Part shown: positions 34,024 to 44,898 of the stretch, piece by piece
Position numbering within the stretch: the stretch's first letter is position 1
Layout: each line of letters begins with the position of its first letter
Origin: Adiantum capillus-veneris
Lineage: Eukaryota; Streptophyta; Polypodiopsida; Polypodiales; Pteridaceae
Assembly (NCBI GenBank): GCA_014529385.2
Contig: CM043942.1
Coordinates: forward strand, 35,549,969 to 35,613,968
Reading direction: 5' to 3'
Length of the DNA stretch: 64,000 nt
Notes under the pieces: model-generated
What the model saw: the letters and a program-made list of their open reading frames with translations, nothing else
Database searches by the model: none
Told to the model about the DNA's origin: nothing
Translations under genes and position numbers: made by a program

Positions 34024-35872
34024 GGCGAGAAAGAGGTAAAAAATAAACTCTCTTCTAAAGAGCTTGAGCGTTATCAGAAGGATAACCGTTGTTTCAAGTG
34101 CCACGAGCAAGGGCATGCATACCGTGCTTGTCCCCAAAAGAACACCCACCATGAACCTCCTAGAGCTACCTTGGTTGAAATCCAAGAGGAGGAAACTCAT
34201 CACAAAGGATCTCCTCTATGCCATTCTTGGGGAAAGGTAAGAGAAGATGATGCTTTTATTCTCTTGGACCCTGGTTCTACTCATAATTTCATATCCACAG
34301 AGCTGGCCACCAAGCTAGGCATACAAGCCTAGGAGATGGGAGATGTCCTACCTGCACATGGTGCTTTCAAGGGGCAAGAAGCCTCAGTCACTCCCTTAAT
34401 CGGGAAATTGAGGCTCCATGTCCAAAGCTATGTGGACAAAGAGGACTTCTTTAGCTCCCCTCTCAAGCATGAGGATGTAATCCTAGAGGAACCATGGTTT
34501 GATCGCATGGCTGCCAATGTTAAATTCCCTAAAAGGAGAATCTCCTTTAGGTTCAGGGAAAAAGATATGTCCATAGTTGCTAAAGAAATGGGTAACACCA
34601 TACCCATTGTACATACGCAAGCTTTCAATAAGTCAACAAAGAGCTCTATTTCCGCGTACATGATTTTTGTTAAAGACTCTCAAAATGAACCTAGTGTTTT
34701 AGCAAAAGAAAATATACACAATCAAAAGGAACTAGAGTTATCCAATTTTCTCAAGGGGTTTCAAGATGTCTTTATTGATGACATCCCTAGTGAACTACCT
34801 CCTAAACGAGGCAATGATGACCATGCAATTGAACTTCTTTCAGGAAGTTCACCGTCTAATAAGCCTCCTTATATAGTTTCTCAGTTCAGCAAGAGGAGAT
34901 TATGCGGCAAGTGCACGAGTTAGTTGAGAAGGTCATTGTTAGGCCTAGCTCATCTCCATTTTTCTCACCTGTGCTATTAGTGCAAAATAAAAACGACATA
35001 TATCGTATATATGTTGACTATAGAGCACTAAATAGGATCACTATCAAGAATAGGTTTCCCGTTTCATGGGTAGAAGACCTATTTGATAAGCTACAAGGAT
35101 TGACCTACTTCGGTAGGATTGACCTAAAAAGTGTCTATCGTCAAATAAGGATAGTTAATCAAGACATTGTAAAGACCGCATTTCACACTATGTTTGGTCT
35201 TTACGAATATATTGTCATGCCTTTTGGCTTGACCAATGCACCAGCCACATTCAACCGCTTAATGGAGAAGCTATTCATGCCTCACCGAACCTTTATTGGA
35301 GTGTTCTTTGATGATATCATCATCTACTCTAATTCATTAGACGAACAAAAGAAACACCTCTAGGTAATATTTCAAGTTCTAAGAGAGAATAAACTTTATG
35401 TTAATCAAAAGAAAAGTGAACTTTTCTTAAAGGAGATTCAGTATTTAGGTCACATTATCTCTCAAGATGGCATCCAAATGGATCCATCAAAATTAGAGGT
35501 AATAAAAGGATGGCCTAAACCAAGGAATCTTCATGAACTAAGAAGCAGTATGTGTGCATACGATAGACGCTTCATAGAAAATTTCTCACTAATAGGAGGA
35601 CCATTACATGACCTAACAAAGAAAAACATTAGGTACACATGGTTTGCCAAGGAGAACAATGCTTTCGAAAAGCTTAAAGAAAAGCTTATCTCTCAACCTG
35701 TACTTACACTACCGGATCTCTCAAAGCCATTTGAGGTCAATTGTGATGCTTGTGGTGATTGCCTTGGAGCTGTTTTGCTCCAAGAAGAGCACGCCATAGG
35801 CTATGAAAGTCGAAGGCTTGACCATGTTGAGCAAGATCTAGGCATGTATGAAAAGGAACTCCTCGCAGTTTC
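34024..35872 (+). pseudogene. Gypsy A inverted fragment: knuckle, protease, RT, RNase H
   Basis: Orientation flips at about 34020-34035. Reading rightward are the knuckle (C-FK-C-HEQG-H-AYRA-C), protease (LDPGSTHNF), the linker (EEPWFDRM), RT with VDYRALNRITIKNRFPV and FFDDIIIYSNS, the thumb region, and RNase H (CDACGDCLGAVLLQE) ending after YEKELLAV. Stops are at 34330, near 34921 and at 35361-35363; the last is TAG where gypsy A keeps CAG. This is the cleanest RT of the family in the window. Confidence 0.88.
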
Positions 35873-36054
35873 TATAAGGAACACAAAGAATTGTATTGTA
35901 AAATGTCTCTCTTGATGGGAGAAACCATAATACAAAGCCTTTTGGAGGGGAGATCGGCTCCATGTAAATCCGGTCCTCAACCGTTGTCAATAGCTTAATT
36001 TCTCTCTCTTTTGAACTATTGTTCATGCTAACTAACTAGGTGTTATACTTTTTT
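35873..36054 (+). repeat. Gypsy A LTR fragment, inverted
   Basis: The reverse complement of about 180 bp from the LTR interior, joined at both ends to coding DNA of the same family. The right junction (36051-36060) falls in TTTGTTGC, a word found in both parents. Confidence 0.88.
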
Positions 36055-37211
36055 GTTGCTTTTGCTCTCCAAAATCGAAATTTTTGAAGACACTGGCTTT
36101 GAGTTGTAGTCCCAAAACTTGTCTACATATTTGTCAATGGATTTGTAGGGAGAAAGCTTCAAGCTTCGCCATTCCGTGAGTACTTTGTCTTTGGCATCAA
36201 TGGCCAAAAACTGCTTCATAATGGAAGATCTTAAAGCTTTCCATGTTCGTGGAGCTTCACCGTGGACCTGTAGGCTAGACCACCATTGCCTGGCAAACTT
36301 TTGGAAGTGCATAGCTACATGGTGTAGCTTAGAGGACTCCATGAAGCCCTCATCTCCACCAAACGCCGCATCGAATTGTTGGATAAAGGCCAAGACTTTG
36401 TCCATAGCACCAAAGGTGACATCGTAGGTAAGGAAAGAGATGCTCTTCCCTCCCTCTTTGAACTTCTTGAGCTTGGACGACCTCTTCCACGCGGCATAGG
36501 ATTTTCGATGGCCTCTTCTTTTTTATGGTTCAAAAGTTGCACCATCACTTTCTTCAGAAGATGAAGAATTTGAGGAAGATGGAGAAGAGGGTGACCTCTT
36601 TCTCGCCTTTTTCTTGCCTTGATCTTCTTTGTGTTCACCATCACTTTCATAAGAGGAAGAGGATGAAGAAGATGAAGAAGAGGGTGTCCTCTTTCTCGTC
36701 TTTTTCTTCTCTTGCTTTTTGTCATCCCTCTTTGAATTATGGTGTGGAGAAGTGTGCGATGGTCTTCTCTGTTTTGGAGGTGATGCAGAGCGTTTAGCCC
36801 GCCGTCTTCGTGGAGCCATCTCCGCCAAGGTGGTGGGAGACTCACTTCTTTCTCGTTCCTTTGGTGGGGGCTCTTGAATTCTCCTTTGGGAAGGAGATGC
36901 ATCGTCAAGGAGCAAATTTTTGAGCCCTTCGTATGGATCCTCTTCTTCTTCCCGAATGAGAGAGAGGCCTCTTTTGGGAGTCTCACAAGGAGGCTTCCTA
37001 GGTACTCTCTCGTCATGGTGGGCAGCTTGGAGAATCCACCATGAGCACGAAGCTGCCGCTGCACTTAACTTTGGAGAGATGGATTGCCCATGGCTTATCG
37101 AAGCTTAGAAACAAGGTATTTAACAAGCATAGGGGCATCATTAGTAGCCTGCTCATTAGCAAAATCAAAGTTATCAACGTTAATTTCACTCTCTTTACTA
37201 TTGTCAGCCAT
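36055..37211 (-). pseudogene. Gypsy A gag, second copy (minus)
   Basis: Gag from the start ATG at 37211 down to the mid-Gag domain (WWSSLQVHGEAP, YVDKFWD), with a Ser/Glu/Lys-rich linker. Frameshifts near 36540 and 36930 break it. The fragment ends at the microhomology junction with the inverted LTR piece. Confidence 0.85.
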
Positions 37212-37617
37212 TCTAAAACCTTTTAGGTGTAACTTTTTTATGTGTACTTTGGCACTTCAAGCCCTAGTTGCTACTCCTCTTTACCCCTTTAGAAAAAGCA
37301 CTCAAGCTACTATACCCGTGGCTCGAATACCATTAATTGCAAGGAATAGAAGAGAGGGTTGTTCAACACCAAAACAACACCGGCTCGTGTCAAGCTTCTA
37401 ATAGCTCAATAGTGGTTAAGCTGTAGGCAAGCCCCGTAGGACTCCACTATTAAGACCATAGCTCTCGACGGTGATGCCCCGTTATTTGCATGAAGGCAGG
37501 TGCACTGCAAGGCTGAAAAATCTCAATTCTACTTACTCACATGCAACTAATAATACCAACCGTTTATAGCTAGCTTGAGGGACTCCCTTCTCGAGCAAGA
37601 AAAGAGAAACCTTGTGC
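37212..37617. other. Gypsy A 5' leader, second copy
   Basis: Matches the leader at 31860-32253. Just before the expected PBS, at CTTGTGCTT, it jumps back into gag. Confidence 0.85.
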
Positions 37618-37934
37618 TTTTTGTCAGCCCTCTTTGAATTATGATGTGAAGAAGTGTGTGATGGTCTTCTTTGTTTTGGAGGTAATGGAGAGCGTTTAGC
37701 CCGTCGTCTTCGTGGAGCCATCTCTGCCGAGGTAGCAGGAGACTCACTTCTTTCTAGTTCCTTCCGTGGGGGCTCTTGAATTCTCCTTTGGGAGGGAGAT
37801 GCATCATCAAGGGGCAAATTTTTGAGCCCTTCGTATGGATCCTCTTCTTCTTCCCGAATAAGAGAGAGGCCACTTTTGGGAGTCTCACAAGGAAGCTTCC
37901 TAGGTACTCTCTCGTCATGGTGGGCTGATACCAA
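37618..37934 (-). pseudogene. Gypsy A partial gag duplication joined to a PBS remnant
   Basis: Repeats the gag linker region (SPPRRRRAKRSP type) and then, at GGTGGGCT, switches to GCTGATACCAA next to an LTR start. The full 12-bp PBS is not restored. Confidence 0.85.
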
Positions 37935-39401
37935 TGTAACATTCTATGGCCTAGTAACTTGTGTGTAGCGGAAAATAGCATGGACATGGTGAGCATTTCA
38001 TAAGAATAGATTCCTAATGAGAATAACAAGAGTGCTTGGATGGAGAGAGCAACAAAAAGTATAACACCTAGTTAGATAGCACAAACAATACTTCAAAACA
38101 GAGAGATATTAAGCTATTGACAACAATTGAGGACCGGATTTACATGGAGCCGGCCCCCCCTCCAAAATGCTTTGTATTATGGTTTCTCCCATCAAGAGAG
38201 ACATTTTACAATACAATTCTTTGTGTTCCTTCAATACAAGCTAGTGCAATGAAGATGGAAACTTCATGCACTAAGCAAAACACTTATATAACATAACATC
38301 AATTCCCTCATGGTCTCAGACCCAAGACCTCATACACCTTCGAAGATGGTGAGAGCTAGCGGGGTATGAGAGTGGATTGAGAGGAAGAAGGAGTATTTTA
38401 ACGAGAAAGATGTACATCTCCTCACATGATCACTCGTATTAGCATAGCTTAGCTTAGTATTTAGCATGGTAGAGGAGATGAGCATGCATTGAAGCTTGGC
38501 TCTTGGTTGGATTTGCATCACAAAGCCAAGAGTTGTTGGTGTAGACCTCCCTTCTCACCAGCTTGGAGTAGGTGGTAAGCTTTTCATTAAAGCTTGAGAA
38601 GGAGGGAGAGAGTCTTCTTGCTCCACACATGAGATGTGTGAGTGTGTAAGTGAATGCCTTTGAAAAATCGGCCCCCTCTCTCTCTTGGTCGGCCCCTCTT
38701 GCTATTTGCTCATGCTCACACCCTATTGGACCTCCCCAGGCTTAACCAATGGAAATTAAGCAACATAAGTGATAGCCTTCTGACATGTGTCCCCCTTTCC
38801 CCTTTTGTGAGAGAGTTTGCTAATTAATTAATGCAACTAAACTCTCATTGGACCCCTTTGTCTCCTGGCCAATAGGAATCAGGCAAGCCATTGGGCTGCT
38901 GAATGCTCATTGGACCCCTTGGGAGACTGTCCAATAGTCTTCTAGAGAGCTTAATTTTTATTGGTTCTTTTATTAAGTGTTTCAAATCAATTAAACTAGA
39001 TTTACTCTAGCCTAATTCTCATTGGTCCACCTCCAAGGCCATCCAATAGGATTTGAGTACACCTTGTGGGCATTTGGCCTAGGGAGTTGACATGTGTCCC
39101 TCATTCCCTTTGTGTGAAGGGAGCTTGTGTGTGAGAGAGAGAGTTTTCTCTCATCCCCTAATTCTTGGGCTTGCCTCCTCCATTGTAGGGCTTGTGAAAG
39201 ACTTTTTGGGACACACACAAAGCATCCAATTTCCGTAGGCTTTTGACCTTTGGACACAACCTTTGAATTTTGGAACCTTAGCATTTTGGAAGTATTAATG
39301 GGCTGAACCTTAGGGTCTTTTAAGCCCATTGTTGCACCTTGCGCGTTTGCAGATGGCCCCCCTTTAGATCCCTATTTTCCCTCCTTTGGATCCCTATTGT
39401 G
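37935..39401 (-). repeat. Gypsy A LTR, missing its promoter-distal end
   Basis: Starts TGTAACATTCTATGGCC and follows the complete LTR up to GGATCCCTATTGTG, where about 145 bp present in 24962-26574 are absent and the hAT region begins. It retains the CCAAT cluster. Confidence 0.92.
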
Positions 39402-39532
39402 CCATCTGTTTGCAAGTGACTACAATAACAAAAAGTACAAAGGGCTATGTAGTAGGTAGAGTCGTAGACTCAAGAGTCTAGACTCGAGAGTCGAGTGATC
39501 AATGATCATCAAACTCAAGAAGTGCTCGCGTG
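39402..39532. other. 3' flank of the hAT gene
   Basis: Contains a run of AGACTCAAGAGTC/GACTCGAGAGTCGAG near-palindromes (39462-39497) downstream of the transposase stop. No matching terminal inverted repeat was found here, so the hAT end may be lost or lie inside this stretch. Confidence 0.45.
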
Positions 39533-41740
39533 CTAAATCTCCATATCGTCGTCGTAGTCGAGGTCGTCAGCGATGTATGAGAGCTCGGGAGGCTCGCATT
39601 GAGGCTCGAAGTCCTCCTCTAGCTCCTCCAAAAGAGTATCGGCCATAAATGGATTCTCTTGTGCCATCTCCCACTCAGTGAAGGGATCTGCCTTGTGTGT
39701 GACGCTCTTGGCAAGCATGCGCAAGTTAGGGCTCACCAACACCAAATCATTGGCCCTCTGAACCCCAAGGCGATTCCTCTTCTTAGAGGCAATGTGGCCG
39801 TACACACTCCATAGTTGCTCCAACCAACTAGTGGTACATACTTGGCTAAGGACACGAACAGCCAAGCGCTGCAAATGTGGGCCATCTCCTCCATAGTACT
39901 CTCACCACAAAATCGAGCCAATCTTGTTGCGATCAAGCTGTGCATCTACACATCCATAGGAGCCCTTCTTTTGCCTGTAGTTGAGTAGCTCGTCTCTAAT
40001 CTTGCTCCTAATGTCACTGCTAGGCTCAAGGCGCTCCAATGCAAGCCGCCATCCTTTGCTCACCTCCTTGTCGGTCTCTTGACGCCTTCCCTGAAACTCA
40101 GGGTCAAGCACATAAGCTGCCGCATGAAGTGGAGAGTAGTATCCATTCCACCTCGACTCACACAAGCCATGAATCTCTGCATATTGAACAGAGTCAGGCA
40201 CAAGCTTCTCAAGTGCCTCTATCATCCGATCCATGGCTTCGTAGACTTTGCCAATGCATGGCTGCAAGCCATCCACCACTCGAAGTAGGTGTAGAATAGG
40301 CTTGACCATGGCGTCAAGAGTCTTCACCTCCTCCCACCAAGCGGCGTCGTCGGCCCATTCTCGGCATTTCAATCCTGTTGCTGATGTAGACTCCGGCATG
40401 GCCTGGAACTCATCACTGAGAAAGAGGCCCCTTAAGGCTCCGCCACATGTAGACAAGCGGCCTAGCATAAGCCAATTGAATGCAAATCTTGTCTCTGAAT
40501 ATTTGAGCAAGGACAAGTGGCTCCTCTTTGAGAATTCATGGCGCACTTTTTGATGGTTGAGCACAATGGAGACACTTCGAGAGGCGTCACCAATGGTGGG
40601 TGAAATCCATGACAAGTTCCCTATGTCCTTGAGGAGGTTATTGAGGCAATGTGGCATGCAAAATGTGACATGGATGCTGGGATACATGCCCTCAATGATA
40701 GCTCCGGCTGCCCTATTTGACGCCTCTCCATCTGCAACCATACAAAGGACATTCTCCGGGCCGGTGATCTCTATGGTGCTTGTCCACTTCGCAGCAAGCA
40801 TCTCGGCGGCCTTGCCACTATCGGATGCATCATGTGACTTCACAAAGTACATCTCCCCCCAAGAGTGGGCCACCATCCCGTGGATGGACCGCTTGCGGGT
40901 GTCGCTCCATCCATCTACAAGGAGAGAGACGCCATTGGTCTCCCACAAATCCTTTGTTGCTTGGGCCGCTTGCTCCACGACAAGCTTCTCTTTGTCAAGG
41001 AGGGTGGTGCGAAGCCTCTCCGATGAAGGTGGCACATAAGAGGAGCCATATTCCCCTATTTTCGTAACCATGGTTCGAAAGTATGGAGACCTATCCACAC
41101 AAAATAGAGCATGTTGTGTTAGTATGGAGAGTCGAGAGTCGAGAAGTTATAACCCATTATGAATACAAAATGGAAGATTGCAATGTGCATATGCCAAGGG
41201 AAACTCACCGCGAAGCATGGAAGGCAATGTGGTTGTGGAAGAAGAATCGGGCAACCGACCTATCCACCTCTTCTTTCAATTTAGGATTCTAATTTTCGTT
41301 GAGAGTGCTTTGGCGATGCGGAACGGAAGAGGACGGTGTAGATGCATGGCTATTGAAGCTTCGAGAGATTCGTCAAGGTTGGCTTCCCTTTGCTCTCGCG
41401 GTGTCGCCGTGGTGGAGGGATCAATGGCAACAAAACGGCCCCTCTTGGCCGCTTCCGCAACCTCATACACCGTGAGCTTCTCAAGAAGATCCAACCTCTT
41501 CTTGGGAGCTACATGAGGGCAAAACTTCACCTCGTGACCGGGTTCATGAAGAAGATGGGCTCGCACTTTGTTTGAACCACCCGTTCTCTTGTATGGGCAT
41601 AGGTTGCATGTCCATGGTCTTGCATCACTACCTTTGCTACGCGTGCTAAAGTCGACTTCATCCCACCACGACCACGTTTGCACGGCGGGCCTCCTTCGAG
41701 AAGAACCGGCTTGAGAAGTGGAGTTGGCTTGAGATGACAT
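39533..41740 (-). pseudogene. hAT-superfamily transposase (BED finger, DUF659-like, hAT dimerisation)
   Basis: A cut-and-paste DNA transposase. Exon 1 (41740 to 41209) encodes a BED-type zinc finger (C-NL-C in WTCNLCPYKR, then H-x4-H in RAHLLHEPGHE). A frame change near 41280 precedes VARFFFHNHIAFHASR. A 118-bp intron is followed by the core: SLLVDGWSDTRKRSIHG, VADGEASNRAAGA, FCMPHCLNNLLKDI and a long helical insertion. The C-terminal dimerisation region reads LAVRVLSQVCTTSWLEQLW and KKRNRLGVQRANDLV. One in-frame TGA (39902-39904) falls just before EYYGGDGPHLQ, and the acidic tail ends DDDMEI. With only one stop and one small frame change it is among the best-preserved genes here. Confidence 0.9.
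41091..41208 (-). other. Intron in the hAT transposase gene
   Basis: On the minus strand it starts GTGAGTTTCCC and ends TTTTGTGTGGATAG. Splicing joins CAT GCT TCG CG to GT CTC CAT, giving HASRSPYFR, as expected for this family. Confidence 0.85.
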
Positions 41741-42084
41741 GATGGTGGAGAGACTCGAGAGAGTAGAGCTTAGAAGTTAGAGCAGTTAGAGGAGAGCTTG
41801 TGTGGAGAGAGAGGAGAGCTTCAAAGTGGGTAGAAGAGGGAGAGAGTGGAGACTCAAGGGTTGAGTGTAGAGCACAAGGGCCACTGCGCGTAGTCATGCT
41901 TGAGCCTTGACCAATGAGGCTATGAGTAGAGAGGAGAGCTTGAGCCTTGAGGGAATAAGTATTAAGAGGCCCAAGGGGGCTTTTATAGCCTCCCAAGGGC
42001 CAAGCCCCCCCAAAATATGGCAGTTGGGTTGCAAATAGCCGTTTAAAATGGTCAAAAACAGTCCCAAACGGCTATTTTTTTTTT
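41741..42084. other. 5' untranslated region/promoter side of the hAT gene
   Basis: Purine/pyrimidine-biased DNA with repeated AGAGGAGAGCTT words (41785-41945). No other gene. Confidence 0.6.
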
Positions 42085-42262
42085 GGCTTGAAAGCTGCCG
42101 TTCCCAGCCGTTCACTCCGTCCCCGTCCGATCGGTCCGTCCCGTCCCTCTGTGACCCGCCCGTCCGGCACCTCTTCCGACCGTCCCAAGGCGTCTTTGGC
42201 CGTCCCCGGCCCGGTTACGGCCGTCCCTCGGCCCTAGGGCCCATCCCCCCCGTCCCTTGTAA
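42085..42262. promoter_or_regulatory. GGGACGG/CCGTCCC-rich subterminal region of the hAT element
   Basis: A sharply GC-rich block with many copies of CCGTCCC and close variants (CCGTCCG, CGTCCCG, GGCCGTCCC), ending ...CCCCCCGTCCC at about 42257. Clustered short motifs near the ends are where hAT transposases bind, so this probably marks the 5' subterminal end. The exact terminus and TSD were not resolved. Confidence 0.6.
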
Positions 42263-42413
42263 CTATGCAACATACAATATGTCATGCCGAGGAAAAGGGA
42301 TCACATAACGATGCTGACTAAAATACAGGAAACGATCACGAATGAAACACTCGAACAATGCGTGCGTATCAATCATGCGAACACATAATACTTCCTGTGA
42401 GGGTTCTTGAAAC
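42263..42413. other. Unassigned DNA between hAT and the next LTR element
   Basis: Nothing recognised. Confidence 0.3.
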
Positions 42414-43197
42414 CTAGGCTTGAGAGCCAAGATGTGTTCTTCCTGATTGATTGAATCGTCCTGTGGGGATTGAATCGTCTTGTGGGGGTTCTTTGGACCT
42501 CGACTCGAAAGCCAAGATCGGTTCTTCGTGATTGATCGAATCTACAACGAGGTTAGCTTCGCTAGAAAAAGCATCCACTAACACATCATCCTTGTCAACA
42601 ATCACATCATCTTTATGCAACTCATCATGCTCGTGAGAAATCACATCTTGATCATGCAAATCATCATGCTTGTCATTGTCATCCAAATCATTGGCATCCA
42701 AATCATCATGCTTATCATTATCATTCAAATCATCATGCAAATCATTGTCAATCAAATCATCAGCATGCTTCACACAATCATGCAAATCTTGTGTGTCATG
42801 CTTTGGAGAAGAAGAGACGGAGAGAGTCTCCTTTTCTTGATCCTGTTGAATCTGTATTTGCATTTGAGAAAAGAGTCGCAACATCTCTTGCATTCTTGCT
42901 TTGGTCTCGCGGTCATATTCTGCTTGTCTTGCTTTGGCTTCCAAGCGGGCTTGCTCGCTCGCACGCGCTATGGTTGCCATTCGTTCTTGGTACTGGCGCT
43001 CTATGGTTGCTATTCTCTTCTAACTTCTTGTCCATCATCCTCTTGTCGAAAGCCTCCATAGGAGTTAGTGCAATCGGTGTCGTAGATGGTGAAGGGGGAG
43101 GGTCGGAAAAACCTCCCGGTGGGGAAAATTCTTCTTCGCCTCTCTCATGCTCATCACCTCCAAGCGAAGTATTCATTCCGCTTCGAGTGATGACCAT
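42414..43197 (-). pseudogene. Gag N-terminal part of another LTR element, with an Asp/His-rich tail
   Basis: The start MVITRSGMN is typical of plant Ty3/gypsy Gag N-termini. It is followed by a Pro-rich stretch and, after a frame change near 43015, a charged coiled-coil segment (RIATIERQYQERMATIAR, then EAKARQAEYDRETKARM) and an unusual Asp/His/Asn-rich region (DLHDDLNDNDKHDDLDANDL and more) of about 60 residues. No capsid domain, knuckle, protease or RT follows to the left. The fragment ends at 42414, so this is a truncated or Gag-only element. The PBS and LTR lie just upstream. Confidence 0.7.
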
Positions 43198-43204
43198 CCA
43201 CTGA

Positions 43205-43370
43205 AGTCATGGGTTCTTGTGGTTCTTGGGTTCTTAAGTTCACGAGGAACTTGGGTTCTTGGGGGTCTTGGGTTCTTAAGTTCACGAGGAACTTGGGTGC
43301 TTGAGGGTCTTGGGTTCTTGGGTTCTTGAGGATCTTGAGGTTCTTGAGGTTTTCTTTCGCTTGCAAATCA
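43205..43370. repeat. Degenerate minisatellite (GGGTTCTTG-based)
   Basis: Repeats of TTCTTGGGTTCTTAAGTTCACG with AGGAACTTGGGTTCTTG (units of about 54 bp at 43210-43320), then shorter TTCTTGAGG words. It lies in the leader just upstream of the gag start. Confidence 0.85.
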
Positions 43371-43698
43371 CGTTTGAGAAGGATCTTCTCTTCATCCGAG
43401 TTCTACTCTTTTCCGCAGGCGCACCCCTTGGTGGCCTTGCACTCACACCAAGGTTGCTTTTTCCCACCTCACATCGATTGGCCGGCCGCTAAGTGCACGG
43501 TCCTCTCTCAATGAGTGAAAAGAGACACAAGGGGAGGCTCGACAAGCCCTTCTTTCTTGGGATTCCTGTCACTCTTCAGCAAAACACGATTAGGAATCGA
43601 CACGCCCAAGTAAACTTGGGTTCGTGCGACCTCAACAAGCAAAAAAATTATTGTGGTTCTTGTGGTTCTTTCCTTGAGTAATACAGAACACCTCCAAA

Positions 43699-43710
43699 GC
43701 TTTGATACCA
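43699..43710 (-). promoter_or_regulatory. Primer-binding site of the 42414-43197 element
   Basis: Minus-strand TGGTATCAAAGC is one mismatch from the initiator-tRNA-Met site and is followed one base later by an LTR start TGTAAGGTGCAGCGG at 43712. Confidence 0.8.
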
Positions 43711-43711
43711 A

Positions 43712-44898
43712 TGTAAGGTGCAGCGGAATGATTGTTTGCGCTTTGCTCAAGATGAGTGCTCCGAACTGTGCTCAAGGTTCCTTTTGTTCTTATGGAAGGG
43801 AGAGCCTTCCGTTCTTAATGAGAAAATGCTATGATCACAAACAAAGTGAATGGACACTGTGCGTGCAAGTGTATGAGACTGAGAGATAGAGAGAGAAGTG
43901 AGATACGACACCAGAGACGTTGTAAAACCCTCCGAAGGCCCCACTCTCGTCGGCGAGAGTGGTCTACTATTGATTGCACAATCTCGTACAAATGAATGCA
44001 AGTGACTGATGCAAGTCTAGGCTATGTCGATGGTGACGACGGTGATGATGACGACTTTAGGGTTGAAATCTGTGGTTTTCTTTTTGTTGAATTTTGGGAT
44101 TGTTTCGGTGGCTGAAAATGACTGTTTTGGCTGTGTTTTTATGGCTGAAAATGGGGGATCTTTTGCATCCAACTAGGGCTGAATCTACTGCTGTCCAATA
44201 GGGCTGAAAACGCTAACCTTCTAATACGACATTGGCTGAAAACCAAAAACGCCGGCTGATTGCTGAGCATTAATGAAAACGCTGGCTGTTTTGATGTGCT
44301 ATTGATGAAATCCAAAAACGCTAATGCATCTGGTTCTGCTGGCGATCAGGGAGAAAAACGCTAGGGTTGGTTTTTGTCGACGAGCTTTGCTTGGGAAAAA
44401 CGCCAGTCTTCTGTGAGAGGTGGCGCTGGCAAAATCGCTGGCTGAAGGGGGGAGGTCTCACCAAGGGAGGCTTGGAGAGGGTCTGGTTGAGAGAGGGGGA
44501 ACACCTGCTGCTTGGGGCCTGTTGTGCTCCTTGCTCATCTGCCCAAGAGTCCTAACTTGGGTTTGCTTATATATTAACTTAGCAAAATTGCCCTACCTAC
44601 TTTTGTTGGGAAGTCACTTAAAAATAATAAGTGAAAAATACCAAAAATAGGGAAAATAGACTAAATGCACTGGAAAAATCCCCTAACTGATTCTAATGGA
44701 TTCTGATGGGAATATTGATGATCATGCTATGTGCAACCAAAGGATATGCATCTATACTAAGCGATTGGGCATGCACGGTCTACGAATAGACTCACAAAAG
44801 TGCCATATCACTTCTAATCTAGACTGACTGGACTGATTGAACCCTGATCATGCTGTAGCTTGTCCACGGACACATAGGGTTGGATGTGTCACGTGACA
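43712..44898 (-). repeat. LTR (one copy) and unassigned flank
   Basis: An LTR begins at 43712. Its outer end is not defined because no second copy is present. 44050-44420 contains repeated GGCTGAAAA and AAAACGCT words. A TATA-like TATATATT lies at about 44568-44575. The part beyond about 44640 is unassigned. Confidence 0.55.

Noticed and set aside
40557-41039. 160-codon plus-strand ORF
   Set aside because: Antisense of the hAT core, which has clear family motifs on the minus strand.
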